Shown here: in pieces, positions 31,195 to 41,712 of the stretch
Position numbering within the stretch: position 1 is the stretch's first letter
Layout: the number at the start of each line of letters is the position of its first letter
Assembly (NCBI GenBank): GCA_032164245.1
Contig: JAVMKO010000002.1
Location: forward strand, 175,404,920-175,468,919
DNA: 64,000 nt
Origin: Sternotherus odoratus
Lineage: Eukaryota; Chordata; Testudines; Kinosternidae
Reading direction: 5' to 3'
Notes under the pieces: generated by a model
What the model was told of the DNA's origin: nothing
Database searches by the model: none
The model's input: the letters and a program-made list of their open reading frames with translations, nothing else
Program-made: the position numbers and the translations under genes

Positions 31195-32689
31195 CATACC
31201 TCAGCTCCGTCCAAGGATCAGGGCCAGTTTCTTTCCAATGGATTATCATATTTTAAATGGGATACCGGAGATCCAGGACCTAGTTCTTTGCTGATTGTAA
31301 CAAATTCCCATGTGGTCTCTAGCAGGTTAAAGGAGTTGTAACTTATGGTGAAGTTCCACTGTATTTCATAGGAAGAGAGTGAAGAGTCAATGGGACAGAC
31401 TCTTTCTTCACTTACACCCTTGAAAGCCCAGAGAAGTCAATGGAATGGCTCAAAGTGGGTACTTTTGTAGTCAAGAACAAAAGAACACAAAAAAGACCTA
31501 GCACATGTTTAATCAGTGCATTTACCAGCTTCAATACAGCAAGAGAGAGTTAATAAAACAGTCATTCACCCCTGGGAAAATAAAACAGAACCGTCCATAT
31601 GAAAGGTTAAAACATGTTTTGCTCCATTTACTGTGTATAATTCCTGTCTCAAGGGAATATTTGTTTCTTAGCACTTCGCGTAACACAACAGATTAGTCCC
31701 TTGAGGCCTCATTGGTATTTCAAAAAACCCACATCTCTGTTTTAACTTCACACTTATTACGTGTTCAATATTCCAAAAAGCAGACTTCACTAAACAAGTC
31801 ATTTCAAGGGGAGATGGTCAATTCAAAACACAGGGGAATTTATAGGTACATTGCACACTCTCATGAAACTAATAGAGCCATTACATAGTCACGGGAAGGA
31901 AAAAAACAACCACCCTGACATTCAATACCAAGCAGTGACCGCTACTGATATTAACTACTTCACTGTTGGCACTTCACACCATCATTTCTACTGCTACATT
32001 TTACCAGTGCATGACTGAAATTAGAGATAGGTGCACTGGCTCAGATTAAATAAGCTTTCCCTGAATATTCGCCGCAAACCTAAACTAAACAATTTTAGAG
32101 GCTTGTTTAAGTTTGGTTAACTTTAAAAAAAATTTTTTTTTTCATATCTCTGAACCTGCAGATCCTCGATGGGACCAGAAATTGAAGGGCCAAAAATGCT
32201 GATAGGAAAGCTATTCTCATGATATTCCTGACTCAGGCAGCATTGTAAATCTCTGGAGAAGGCTCTTTCTGAAGCAGTCTACTACCCATTTGGAGTCTCA
32301 GGAATTTAGGCAAAAGTTTGGCAGCATCTTATCCAATCACCAACTGATAACACAATGGAATGTGATCACATACCTGGCACTTGGGGAAGCGAAAGTAGGT
32401 TTCCTCATAGGTAGATGGCATAATAAGCAGCAGCCAATGCAGATGGCTAATGGGAAAACAGGTAATATGAAAAATCCTCTCAACAGAGGACCTCAGTACA
32501 TTAAACCTGCATAACAAACAGAAGTTAATGGAACCAAATATTTGTATAGTGGATCTTTCCAGTTAAATCAGCACATTTATATATTTCAGAGGGGGGAGAA
32601 GCAAGTACAGAACTGTCCCAGCTTAAATATCTGCCAAAAGGCCTCCATCAAAGTCTCCTAAAATGGGTCACAGCATCCATGCCCTAAAG
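31195..32689. other. No gene seen
   Basis: AT-rich non-coding sequence to the right of Polinton copy 1. Only short ORFs without recognisable domains. The first six bases (CATACC) would be the Polinton target duplication, but the partner end is lost. Confidence 0.45.
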
Positions 32690-32967
32690 CGGTGATACTC
32701 AGACCTCAGTGCTTCAGGAACCAAATTAGTGATCAACATTACCCAAAAGAACCACAGCAGTATGAATTCACTGTTTCATTTACTATAGTACTATTCATAG
32801 TTAAACAGTGCGATAGGGAAATATATATTCACAGCAAATAAGTTAATAACGTAGTACAAGTTGATAATTGGTTAATAACACAGTGAAAGCAGCCTGACTG
32901 GTTAAAAATTAAATCACAAGGTGTTTTCATATCATGAGCTGCCAAGAGCCACATTAACGAGCCACTG
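32690..32967. mobile_element. hAT MITE
   Basis: Flanked by an 8-bp duplication with one change (CCCTAAAG at 32,682-32,689, CCCTAAAA at 32,968-32,975). Its right end GAGCCACTG and left end CGGTGATACTCAGAC fit degenerate hAT TIRs of the CAGTGGTTCTCA type. The interior is AT-rich and non-coding. Confidence 0.6.
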
Positions 32968-35204
32968 CCCTAAAACAAACTTTAAAAAAGTTCTCATAGT
33001 AACAATTTCAATAGATCGACACATTTCAGCCTTTTGCTGGCTTCTCCTGTGCTATAACAGAAGAGCCATCAGACCTGTTAGCGACCTTGCACTCCTTCAT
33101 CTGATCAAAGTGACACTGACGAGATTGTAAAAGGATAGTTCATTTATCCCTGGAAGTTGAATTGTCAAGCTCTGTTTTCTTAATGAGAGACACTGAGACT
33201 TAATGCTATGGGAAAAAATTTGGTAGAGAACCATAATGCACAAAAACTTTTAATTCAATTTATATTTGCTTTAAGTATCAAATCCTGACCCAGGTTTATA
33301 CATCTGTAAATGGTGCATAAAAAATAACCAGAGGCACATAACCAGCTCTGCACTAGCCCAACTGACCCCAAGTATGGTTGGGCTTTAGGGCTTACTCCCT
33401 TAGTGGTTAAGGGAAAGGAAAAGTCCCACTGTTTCTGTGCAGGGGGAAGCCATACCGCTGTATGGGAGATTCAAATGTGTATTGGGGAAAGGGGGGGGGG
33501 GCTGGCATCCATGTTAAGGTGTTGCACATTGCCAGTGACGTGGTGACACCCCCCCTCAGGGCAATGTATTCACCTCTGGAGCTGTGGCATGTTGACAGGC
33601 TGTGGAGATCAGAGAAACTGGCCCAGAACCTCAAAGCCAGCCTCACTTCCATTGAAACCAATGGGGAGTAGATGTCTAACTGCTTTTGAGGAGCTGAGCC
33701 CCTTTGCCTCAGGCCAGGATTATTACAAATATTAAAAGCAATTTTAATTTGTGTTAATAAAAATATTTTTTAAATAAAAAGATTATATTACTGAGGGCGA
33801 TTGGAAAATATACTCTTTCTCTGATGGCTTTCGCCCTTGGCTCACTGAAATAGTAAGGCTGCTAGAAGTTATTCTGGAACTTTCCAGTATAGTAACCATA
33901 TACATTCATATTTCTGCTTAGAAAAAGGCAACAGATAAGGCCTTTCTTTTGACAGGTGTATAGATTTTTATTCTAGCAGAAAATATTTAGCATGCACAAC
34001 CTGATCTGGTGGAAGGTTTAATGAGAAAACATAACAAGCACAGGCTGTTTCTAATGGCAGACATTAAAACTATGGACAAGGTTAAACAAAGAGAAGCCCT
34101 CATCAGGTGAAATCAGTCAATCAAGTAACAAAACAAATAAAAGATATCACAGATCACTATTCTGAAGGGGTCATGAAAGACTTTTTGCTAAGTGGAAATG
34201 TTGGATTTTTATCTTGTCATGTTTTAGTGGTGGTGACTGGCCCATTAAACATTACAGAAGAGGACAAAAGAATTCACTAGTTTGACTTAGGACTGTGAAA
34301 GCAGGCCAGTTGATTCATAAAAGAAGTTTTAGAATCTCTACAGAAGCAGCCATGCAGTGTGTAGTGGCTTTTATTAGATTTGATGCATCTTACAGACCAG
34401 TGAGTGAAATAGTTTCCACATGGAGAGAAAGTGGAAATTTCCAGCAGGAGGAAAGCATCCAGCAGACCACACACTTTGGAACAAATTCAAAAGAATTATA
34501 TCTTCTGAAAAATGTGATTTTTCAAGACTGTAGAACTGATCTCACTCCTTTTGAAGTCAATAGCAGTTTTGCCCTGGAAGGAGAATTGGGCCCAAGCTTA
34601 CTATGAAACAATCAGAAATTAAATTCTAAGATTTTATACAAAGTGGTCATTTGAGTTTTACTAATCGGTTTTTATTTTAGCAATTGCAGCTGTGGTGGGT
34701 ATTAAAACATTTAAAATGCAGGCCAATATATTCAAAAGTAACAAGTGATCCTGGGTGCCCAACTTTAGATACCTTAAAAGGGGCCGGATTCTTAGAAAGC
34801 ATGGAACAGGTATCCTCTGAAAATCAGGCTAAGGTTGGCCCTAAAAAGTGAGGTACCAAAAGTCACTGGTTCCTTTTGAAAATCAGGACAATAAATAACC
34901 AAAAGCTACTAAAAGTGTGTGGCCAAATAAATGAGCCATCTGATTGTTACTGCAATGATAATATAGGCCTGGCATTGTACCCTAAGGCTCACCAGACACT
35001 GGCTCAGGTAGAAAGAGCAGGCTGCTGCCAGCCCTGAAAAGCCGTCATTTATATTGCATCATTTGTGTGATCCTGTGCCAAAGTAAAGGCCTGATCCCAC
35101 AAACCCTCATGCAAGCAGCCTCAATGGAATTAACAGGATCATGCTTATGTGAGAACTACATGAGTCAAAAGGGTTTCCAAAAGCGGGCCTCAATACTTTA
35201 GTAA
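32968..35204. other. No gene seen
   Basis: Non-coding. A low-complexity G run lies at 33,490-33,500. A patch near 34,745-34,885 with TTTTGAAAATCAGGAC recurs in style near 49,690 and 54,850, suggesting an old unclassified interspersed repeat. Confidence 0.4.
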
Positions 35205-37200
35205 AGATAGAATCAAAGACATGTAGCACTGGAAGGGACCACAAGAGATCATCTAGTCCAGCCCCCTGTGCTGGACTAGTAAACCTAGATCATCTCTGAC
35301 AGGGATTCTTAAAAACCTCTGATGACAGGGATTCCACAATCTCCTTTTTGAAGCCTCTTCCAGAACTTAACTACCCTTCTGTGGCAGGGATCATACTTCG
35401 TCGGCCCCCTTTGGGTCTGGGGCCAAGAGGTACCCTGCCTTTTCTACACCTCTCTTGATTCTACTACTCTTTCAGTTGTCCGTTCCGCGGGGCCTAAGGG
35501 CCAGCGTCCTTTTAAACCTTTCCCCCCTTTTGGGGGAGCACAGCCTAGCGGTCAAAGTCCCTCCCGTAGGCTCCTATAACAGTGCAGCCCAATGGCCGGA
35601 ATCACTCCTGAATCCCTCTCCCCTGGCAGAGAGTATAGCCTAGCAGCTGGAATCCATGTGCTAGGGACTCCTCTATCAGTGTGGGCCAAGGGCTAGAGTC
35701 ACTCTCACTCTCCTCCCCTAACGGGAGAGTGTGGCCTAACAGCCAAAGTCTCTATCTATGGTGCCTCTATGGCGGTGTGGCCCAATGACCAGAGTCCCTC
35801 TTGCTCTCTTCCCCTAATGGGAGAGTGTGGCTAAACAGTCAAGGTCTTTATATATGGTGCCACTATGGCAGTACAGCCCAATGGCCAGAGTCTCTCCAAA
35901 GCCTGGAATGTGAGTTGTGTCACAGGGCCACATTGCAGGAAGTGTGTGTGTATGTAGCAACCCCCAGTGGGGGAGCCCGGCCCCTCCCACCTTCACTGGG
36001 CTCCAACCCAGGGCCCTTGCCGGGCGGAATACACCATCCTGGGGTCAGCGGGGAATCTTGACAGCAACACGCCAACCCCACAGTGGTGGGAGGTACCACT
36101 CCGGTACCTTCCCTGGGTCACTTCCCACTGGTTCTCCACTTCCAGTAGTCCCAGTAGCTCCAAGGTCTCTGGGACCCTCAGCAGCAGCCACCACTTGCCG
36201 GAGTCTGACTCAAGGCGGGCCTCTGATCCATGATCCTGGCTCCTCAGCTCTCCCTGGTACGGGCTGTAAGTGCTCTTGGGCTGGCACCTCTGCAGAGCAT
36301 CCTTCCTCCTCAGCAGCCAGTCCTGACTGAGCAGTCTCACAGGCTTTTATACTGGTCAGACAGTGTGGGCATGCCCAGTAGAGCTTCCAGGACATGGCTT
36401 CCTCTGCTAGGAGGGAATGGTTAACCCTCTCTTTCCCAGTGCGGGGCTGGTCCACCCCATCGCACCTTCTAATTAAGCTTTTCCTAATATCTAACCTGAA
36501 TCACCTTTGCATCAGATTAAGCTCATTACTTTTTGCCCTATCTTCAGTGTACATGGGGAGCAACTGATCACAGGCTTCTTTATAATAGCACTTAACATAC
36601 TGTAAGACTATCAGGTCTCTGCTCAGTCTTCTTTTCTCAAGACTAAATTTACCCCAATTTTTTAACCCTTCCTCATACTTCAGGTCGTCTAAACCACTTA
36701 TAATTTTTATTGCTCATCTGTGGACTCTCCAATTTCTCCACATCTTCATTAAAGTGTGGCACCCGAAACTGGACACAGAGCCCCAGCTGAGGCCTCAACT
36801 GTTCCAAGGAGAGTAGCACAATTACCACCAATGTTTTACATATGACACTTACATTAATACACTCCAGAATCATATTAGCCTTATTCACAACAGATCACAC
36901 TGACTCCTATCCACCATAACCCCCATATCCTTTACATCAGTACTACCACCTAGCTGGTTATTTCCCATTTTATAGCTGTGCATTAGATTTTTCCTTCTGA
37001 AGTGTAGTACTTTTCACTCATCATTAAAAAATTGGTCTGAAATGAACAAGATGAATTTCAATAATTTGTCAAGGTTGTTTTGAATTTTAACCCTACCTTT
37101 TAAAGTGTTTGCAATCCCTCCCAGGTTGGTGCAATCACAAATTTTATAATCACACTCTCCACTCCATTATCCAATAGACAACTCATGTTTTTAAAAAGAT
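35205..37200 (-). repeat. CR1-like LINE 3' region, interrupted by an LTR
   Basis: At 35,208-35,375 the sequence GGAAGGGACCACAAGAGATCATCTAGTCCAG is a CR1 tail on the minus strand. The body resumes after the LTR at 36,465 (AATTAAGCTTTTCCTAATATCTAACC) and continues through typical CR1 3' sequence to about 37,200. No usable reverse transcriptase frame remains. Confidence 0.7.
35380..36464. mobile_element. Solo LTR, family E (1.1 kb)
   Basis: Begins TGTGGCAGGG, ends CCCCATCGCA and is flanked by a perfect 5-bp duplication CCTTC (35,375-35,379 and 36,465-36,469) within a CR1 copy. Inside are several imperfect repeats of about 100-120 bp around AGTGTGGCCTAACAGCCAAAGTC (35,520-35,910). ORFs up to 137 codons are fortuitous and overlap on both strands. 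Confidence 0.82.
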
Positions 37201-37504
37201 ATAATTCCCAGATGCAACATAACACCTGTGAATTATCAGATGTAACTAATCAAAACAAGCACTTCCGCTGTATCAGTGTGCCACTTGGGATATGTTTTCG
37301 ATGAACCCACAAAGCCAAGACAGAAGAATATTTTTGAACATTTTGATCCATATCTGATATAAACTAAAACAGGAACATTTGGAATGCTGAAGAATCTGTA
37401 ACTTCATTGTGGGATTCTGGTGATGGCACTCGTTTTTCAAACTTAATTATTGGGATTTATATGATCACATTGCTGGCTTTATACCCTCATAATTATTATA
37501 ATTA

Positions 37505-37700
37505 TAAAGTGCTTTAAATTGTCGGTGTGATTTACAACTCATTCATCTTTACAACACCCTCAAGAAAGAGATATTATCACCCCATTTTATAGAGAGGAAG
37601 AGAGATTAAAGGACTAGCTCAGGACCAAAAAAGCAAGTTAGTCCAGGTTGGGAGGATCAGAATGAAATCTCGGACTCCTTGTCCTTATGTTCCACCCTAT
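37505..37700 (+). repeat. MIR-like SINE remnant
   Basis: The order CACCCCATTTTATAGAGAGG, then AGGACTAGCTCAGGACC, then a downstream TCGGACTCCTTGTCC fits the core and 3' region of MIR-type SINEs. It is old and diverged. Confidence 0.5.
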
Positions 37701-37754
37701 AATTACATCCTAATTCATTGTGACCTATTGGAGTCTAAGCCTTTAATTCTAAAG

Positions 37755-37962
37755 CAGGCCTGCACAACATGCAGCCTGGGGGCCACATGCGGCCCGCACG
37801 GGCTCACTGTGTGGCCTGCGGGGCGTGAGCAGCGGTGGGGCAAGCCAAGCAGTGGGGTGGGGGGAAGCGGATGGGGGCGGGGTGAGGGCGGGGCTTTTCG
37901 GCCCGCAGATGGTTTTCTTGCAGTAATATGGCCCTTGCAGCTTTCCAAGTTGTGCAGGCCTG
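37755..37962. mobile_element. hAT MITE (208 bp)
   Basis: TIRs CAGGCCTGCACAAC and GTTGTGCAGGCCTG are perfect complements. The flanks TTCTAAAG (37,747-37,754) and TGCTAAAG (37,963-37,970) are an 8-bp duplication with one change. The interior is GC-rich with GCGGCCCGCA-like motifs. Confidence 0.88.
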
Positions 37963-38516
37963 TGCTAAAGTCTCCCTTTGCAGGTGCTTCTAATAGCTGA
38001 TACTTTAGGTTAAGCACACCAAAGCCAGGGACAAAAGGTTTTGGAAAGTCAGAGCAGAGGGTCAGCCTATCTGCGAACACCCAGAATAAAACCCCATGTT
38101 CGCCATTATAGATGTTTTCAGGTGGTAGCTTGAGCTGCTCAGCCAGGGACTGGGGTATAATACAAAGTTGACATTTAACCTGGAAAATGTTTCTTGTTCA
38201 AAGATGCTCTTTCCAGTGTTTTAGTGACAATCCATTTCAATTTGGCCCAATTATGGAGCTTTAACAATTCTACTCTGCTCCACCTATGCAGTAATGTTTA
38301 AAATAACGCGAAGGGCCTAGCGATCTCCTACTAGTCTAATGGCAGGAGGGCTGCAATGAGCATGAACCGTTATGGAATCTGAGTTCTTTAAAAACCTTTT
38401 TCTGAATGTTGACTCATTTATTCATCAGCTACACCCTGAGTAAGGCAGGGCTCAGCGTGAACCAGGGCCTTAGTCAATAAGACCCAGGGTCAGGAGGAAG
38501 AGCTCCTCTCCCACTT

Positions 38517-38782
38517 AGGGTATGTCTACACTGCAATTGTGCTTAGACATATCTAAGCCACCCTAATTTAGCTAACTAGGGTACCAGGAGCAGTGAAGCC
38601 ATAGCAGTGTAGGCCTCAGCACAAGCTATACAGCCCACTTGAGAACAGCAGCTAGCCAGGACAGGAGCCCTGGCTTCTATGCTTTCACTGCTCTTGGCCC
38701 TTGAGATAGCTAGATTAAAGCTAGCTGGGGTATACCTGCCCCGGCTGCAATCACCCTGCTAACTGCAATGCAGACACACCCT
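38517..38782. mobile_element. hAT-type MITE
   Basis: The left end GGGTATGTCTACACTGCAAT and the complement of the right end GGGTGTGTCTGCATTGCAGT are near-matching TIRs. The interior CTAGCTAG/AGCTAGATTAAAGCTAGC is AT-balanced and non-coding. A clear 8-bp duplication is not visible. Confidence 0.7.
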
Positions 38783-39162
38783 TTGGCATCAAATGAAATA
38801 GATTTTCAAATGTATGTTCAGCAATTCATGGGAGCAGCTGAATACTGAATATTTTTTAAAAAATCTGGTTCTTAATGTCTTGGCATGCACATCTTCTAAA
38901 GGAGTGAGTGCGTGCTTAGTCCATTTTGTCTACTGCAGTCTAGCAAATGGGTTTTGTATTGTTTTAAAGCACATCATGAAGGATAGTTCCCCCCTAGCAT
39001 TCTTAAGAGAACTTCAAACTTCTAAAATTACTCACTCAAAAGTCAGGAACTACCAAATTAAAGGTGTGGATGCTCTGGCCACCTGGGGTCTGGGTTGAAA
39101 CCCACTAGCTGAGCTCACATCATTGAAGTTGTTAGATAAGAATTTGTTTGGTTACTGCCAAA
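38783..39162. other. No gene seen
   Basis: Non-coding spacer between a hAT MITE and the truncated LTR retrotransposon. A 94-codon plus ORF has no recognisable domain. Confidence 0.4.
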
Positions 39163-39241
39163 CTGAGGTTTGCAGAGGCTTTCTCCCTCTTAAAGGGCCA
39201 GCAGAGCTGGCTCAGGAACTCCTGGCCAGCACCCTGCCACA

Positions 39242-39254
39242 CACCTCCCCCCTT
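39242..39254 (-). promoter_or_regulatory. Polypurine tract
   Basis: On the minus strand AAGGGGGGAGGTG directly precedes the 3' LTR start TGTGGCAGGG, the expected site of plus-strand DNA priming. Confidence 0.6.
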
Positions 39255-39734
39255 AGCCTAGCCCCATCGGGCTGGCTAGGACCCCTCAAGCATTCCTGAT
39301 CCGCTCTAAAAAGGTCCTTGCACTTTTCCTCTCTTACTTTCATTCACCATAGCGGCATGGTCATAAGGTTTCGGCGTCTCAAGCACGGCCGTGGCAGAGA
39401 GCGCACACGAAAGGCAGGGTATCGGCCGTCCGTCTGCCCTCCGGCCCTCACACCACTCGCAGGGTGGCAGCGACTCCAACCCCTGCCTAGTCTGTGCCTC
39501 GAGACTAGGGGCACCTTCCCGTGCCTCAGTTTCCCCTGTGCCTTTACACGGGCTCGGGGTTTTCTCCTCTGGCTTCTCCTCTCCGGGGCCCTCAGGGGGA
39601 TCTATCTGTTCTATTGCGGGGCCCTTGTCCCCGACTTCCCCCAAACAGGCTTCCCGGGGATCCTCCTGCCCTGGTCTCTGTTGGTCAGGGCTATCTGGAT
39701 CTTTCCCTTGGTCATCGGGCTGAGGCCCGCCCCT

Positions 39735-39989
39735 TCACTTGGCCGAACCCCCCTTATGGGTTCCCACGCTCAGCCTTGGGGCAGCCCGGGGCCTCGTACC
39801 TCCCACTGGGCCCCAGTCCCGCCCAATGATCGCGGGGCAGGGTAACCCTTCTGGCACCCCCACCCGCTGCCAGCGGAATCTGCCGCTGATTTCTAGGGGA
39901 ACCTGGGCCACCCGACAGGACTTCCTGTCCCCGTGGATACACCGCAGGTCCATGGTAACCCCCGGAATCAGCCACTCAGGGCGGATCAA
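39735..39989 (-). pseudogene. Retropepsin fragment of the Gypsy-type element
   Basis: The frame contains MDLRCIHGDRKSCRVAQVPL and the motif CPAIIGRDWG. These correspond to the middle and C-terminal half of a retroviral-type aspartic protease, where IIGRD is the conserved Gly-Arg-Asp turn. The catalytic DTG half is missing because of the deletion joining it to gag. Confidence 0.65.
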
Positions 39990-40530
39990 CGCGTGGCCCA
40001 GTCCTTCAGTCTTTGGGCAAACGCCTGGGGCCGCACCACCTGCGTCCAGCGGGCCGCCCGCAACTTCTGCTGATATTTTTCAGCTGATAAGCCGACCCGG
40101 TCCAAGATGGCTGCTCTCACCATCTCAAAGTCTTGGGCCTCAACTGCCCCCAGGTCATATAGGCCGCCTGGGCTTCACCCACCAGGTACGGAGCAAGACA
40201 GAGGGCCCAGGTGGTCCGCTCCCACCCGGCTGTGGTGGCCACCCTCACAAAAGTCCCCAGGAAGGCATCGGGGTCATCCGCCGGGCTCATCTTACATAGT
40301 CCCCAGCCCGGCGGCCACATGCCCTCTCCTGCCCCTCAACTCACCAGGTGTTGCAGGAGAGTTGCCTGGGTCTTTGCTTGCTCCTGGATGAAGGCGTGCA
40401 TGGCCTTCTGTTGTTCGGCCTGGGCCTGCTGCATGGCCAGCATGGCCTACTGGGTCTGGTTCTGCTGCTCAATCAGCCACTGTAGGGTCCCCTCCATCTC
40501 TGGGCCACCAGTTGGGTTGCTGGTGTCGCG
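39990..40530 (-). pseudogene. Gag with SCAN-like capsid region
   Basis: The minus frame starts near 40,500 with a Gln-rich coiled-coil-like stretch (AMQQAQAEQQKAMHAFIQEQ). After a stop come PDAFLGTFVRVATTAGW, LAPYLVGEAQAAY and ILDRVGLSAEKYQQKLRAAR, a pattern like the capsid-derived SCAN domain of vertebrate Gypsy-related gag. A stop follows KDWATR, after which the protease fragment begins at once. The zinc knuckle is missing. Confidence 0.68.
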
Positions 40531-40548
40531 ATCCCACCGCTAACACCA
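40531..40548 (-). promoter_or_regulatory. Primer binding site, tRNA-Leu-like
   Basis: The plus strand reads ATCCCACCGCTAACACCA, two bases from the LTR edge. It looks like a tRNA 3' end including CCA, and is closest in my recollection to tRNA-Leu(UAG) with two differences. Its complement would be the primer binding site of the minus-strand element. Confidence 0.55.
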
Positions 40549-40550
40549 CG

Positions 40551-40737
40551 TGTAAGGGATCCGCTCTTCCCCCACATCACAACAGGCAGGAGACTCTTTT
40601 GTGGCTTCAACAGTGCTCTTTATTTACAGTGCAAGCCCCACCACCGAAATACAGCTTTACAGGTTTAGCTGAGCCCCAGCCCTCAACCTGGCTGGTCTCA
40701 GGACGCAGTCAGCTCTTCTAGGCTCTTAGCCTCAGCA

Positions 40738-40818
<81 letters not shown>

Positions 40819-41037
40819 TCTTCTTCTTCTTCGCCTCTCTCCCACCCCCACCCTGGGCTTCCTGCCTGGCAGGCTTTTATCCCCTGAGGAGGCTGCCAGG
40901 TGCAACCCATAACCCTGAGCCCTCTGCAGCCCAGGTGGCTGATTAGCCTTCCCTGCAAGGGAGGTTTGCGGAGACTTTCTCCCTCTTAAAGGGCCAGCAG
41001 GGCTGGCTCAGGCACTCCTGGCCAGCACCCTGCCACA
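40551..41037 (-). repeat. 5' LTR, family B, with compound triplet repeat
   Basis: A 487-bp LTR from TGTAAGGG to CCTGCCACA on the plus strand; AATAAAGAGCACTG on the minus strand is the polyadenylation region. At 40,738-40,831 it contains a triplet microsatellite, absent from the related LTR at 2,761-3,201. Confidence 0.8.
40738..40831. repeat. Compound microsatellite (CTG)n(CTA)n(CTT)n
   Basis: Roughly 11 CTG, 15 CTA and 6 CTT units in direct succession, ending at TTCGCC. On the minus strand this gives runs of Glu, Val and Ala codons, a fortuitous ORF. Confidence 0.95.
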
Positions 41038-41105
41038 ATATATATAGATATAGATAGATATATATAGATATATCTAGATATATCTAGATATATCTATATA
41101 TATAC
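41038..41105. repeat. AT-rich microsatellite (GATA/TATC mix)
   Basis: Alternating ATATAGATAGATAT and ATATCTAGATAT units immediately next to the LTR edge. It can form many small hairpins. Confidence 0.9.
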
Positions 41106-41522
41106 TGCCTCACATAATGTGGTCTGATCTCATTTGGGGCCTGTAGGTGCTATTGTAATACAAATGAATAATATACAGTAATTACACTCCCATTGACATC
41201 AGGAGGAGCAAGACAGTGCCTCAAAGGGGTAGAGTTCCATCTAGTATTGCCAGCCAGCAAACAACCAGCAAAAACCTCTGCTTTAGTTTTTGGAACAAAA
41301 CTTAGTGAGCCTGGACATAGCATAAATGAATAACCAGTAAAGTCATCATAAGTCTTCAACTCCAAGATGGTACCTTGGGAAAGGTTGGCAGGGATTCAAC
41401 TCATATAATGTTGTGTAAACTCTTCTAGGACCCAACAAACCTGATAATTGGTGGGGTTAACCCTGGCTTCCATCTGGGCATGCAGTTGCACATTGTTCAC
41501 ACAAACACCTACCTACATAGAG

Positions 41523-41712
41523 GGGGGAGGGATAGCTCAGTGGTTTGAGCACTGGCCTGCTAAAGGATTATGAGTTCAATCCTTGAAGGGGCCAGTTAGA
41601 GATATGGGGTAAAAATCTGTTGGATGATTGAATTGGGTATTGGTCCTGCTGTGAGCAGGGGGTTGGACTAGATGATCTCCTGAGGGGTCCCTTCCAACTC
41701 TGATATTCTATG
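41523..41712 (+). repeat. tRNA-derived SINE with CR1-like tail
   Basis: The tRNA-like head GGGATAGCTCAGTGG (A box) and GAGTTCAATCC (B box) is followed by an unrelated body and the tail TAGATGATCTCCTGAGGGGTCCC, then TTCCAACTCTGATATTCTATGAT. The head-body-CR1-tail order is that of the turtle Cry I polIII SINEs, mobilised by CR1. It is well preserved compared with the copy at 11,046. Confidence 0.88.

Larger units (their letters stand above)
39163..41037 (-). mobile_element. Gypsy-type retrotransposon, internally deleted
   Basis: Minus-strand element: 5' LTR 41,037-40,551, primer binding site, gag, protease, a degenerate tail, polypurine tract and the first 80 bp of a 3' LTR (39,241-39,163). 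Both LTR copies open with TGTGGCAGGGTGCTGGCC on the minus strand. Reverse transcriptase, RNase H and integrase are absent, and gag is joined directly to the second half of the protease. It is the source family of the solo LTR at 2,761-3,201. Confidence 0.78.

Noticed and set aside
40698..40958. ORF with long Glu, Val and Ala runs on the minus strand
   Set aside because: It translates a triplet microsatellite inside an LTR.
41523..41590. Possible functional tRNA gene
   Set aside because: A and B boxes are present, but no full cloverleaf can be drawn, and the unit continues into a CR1-like tail, so it is a SINE.
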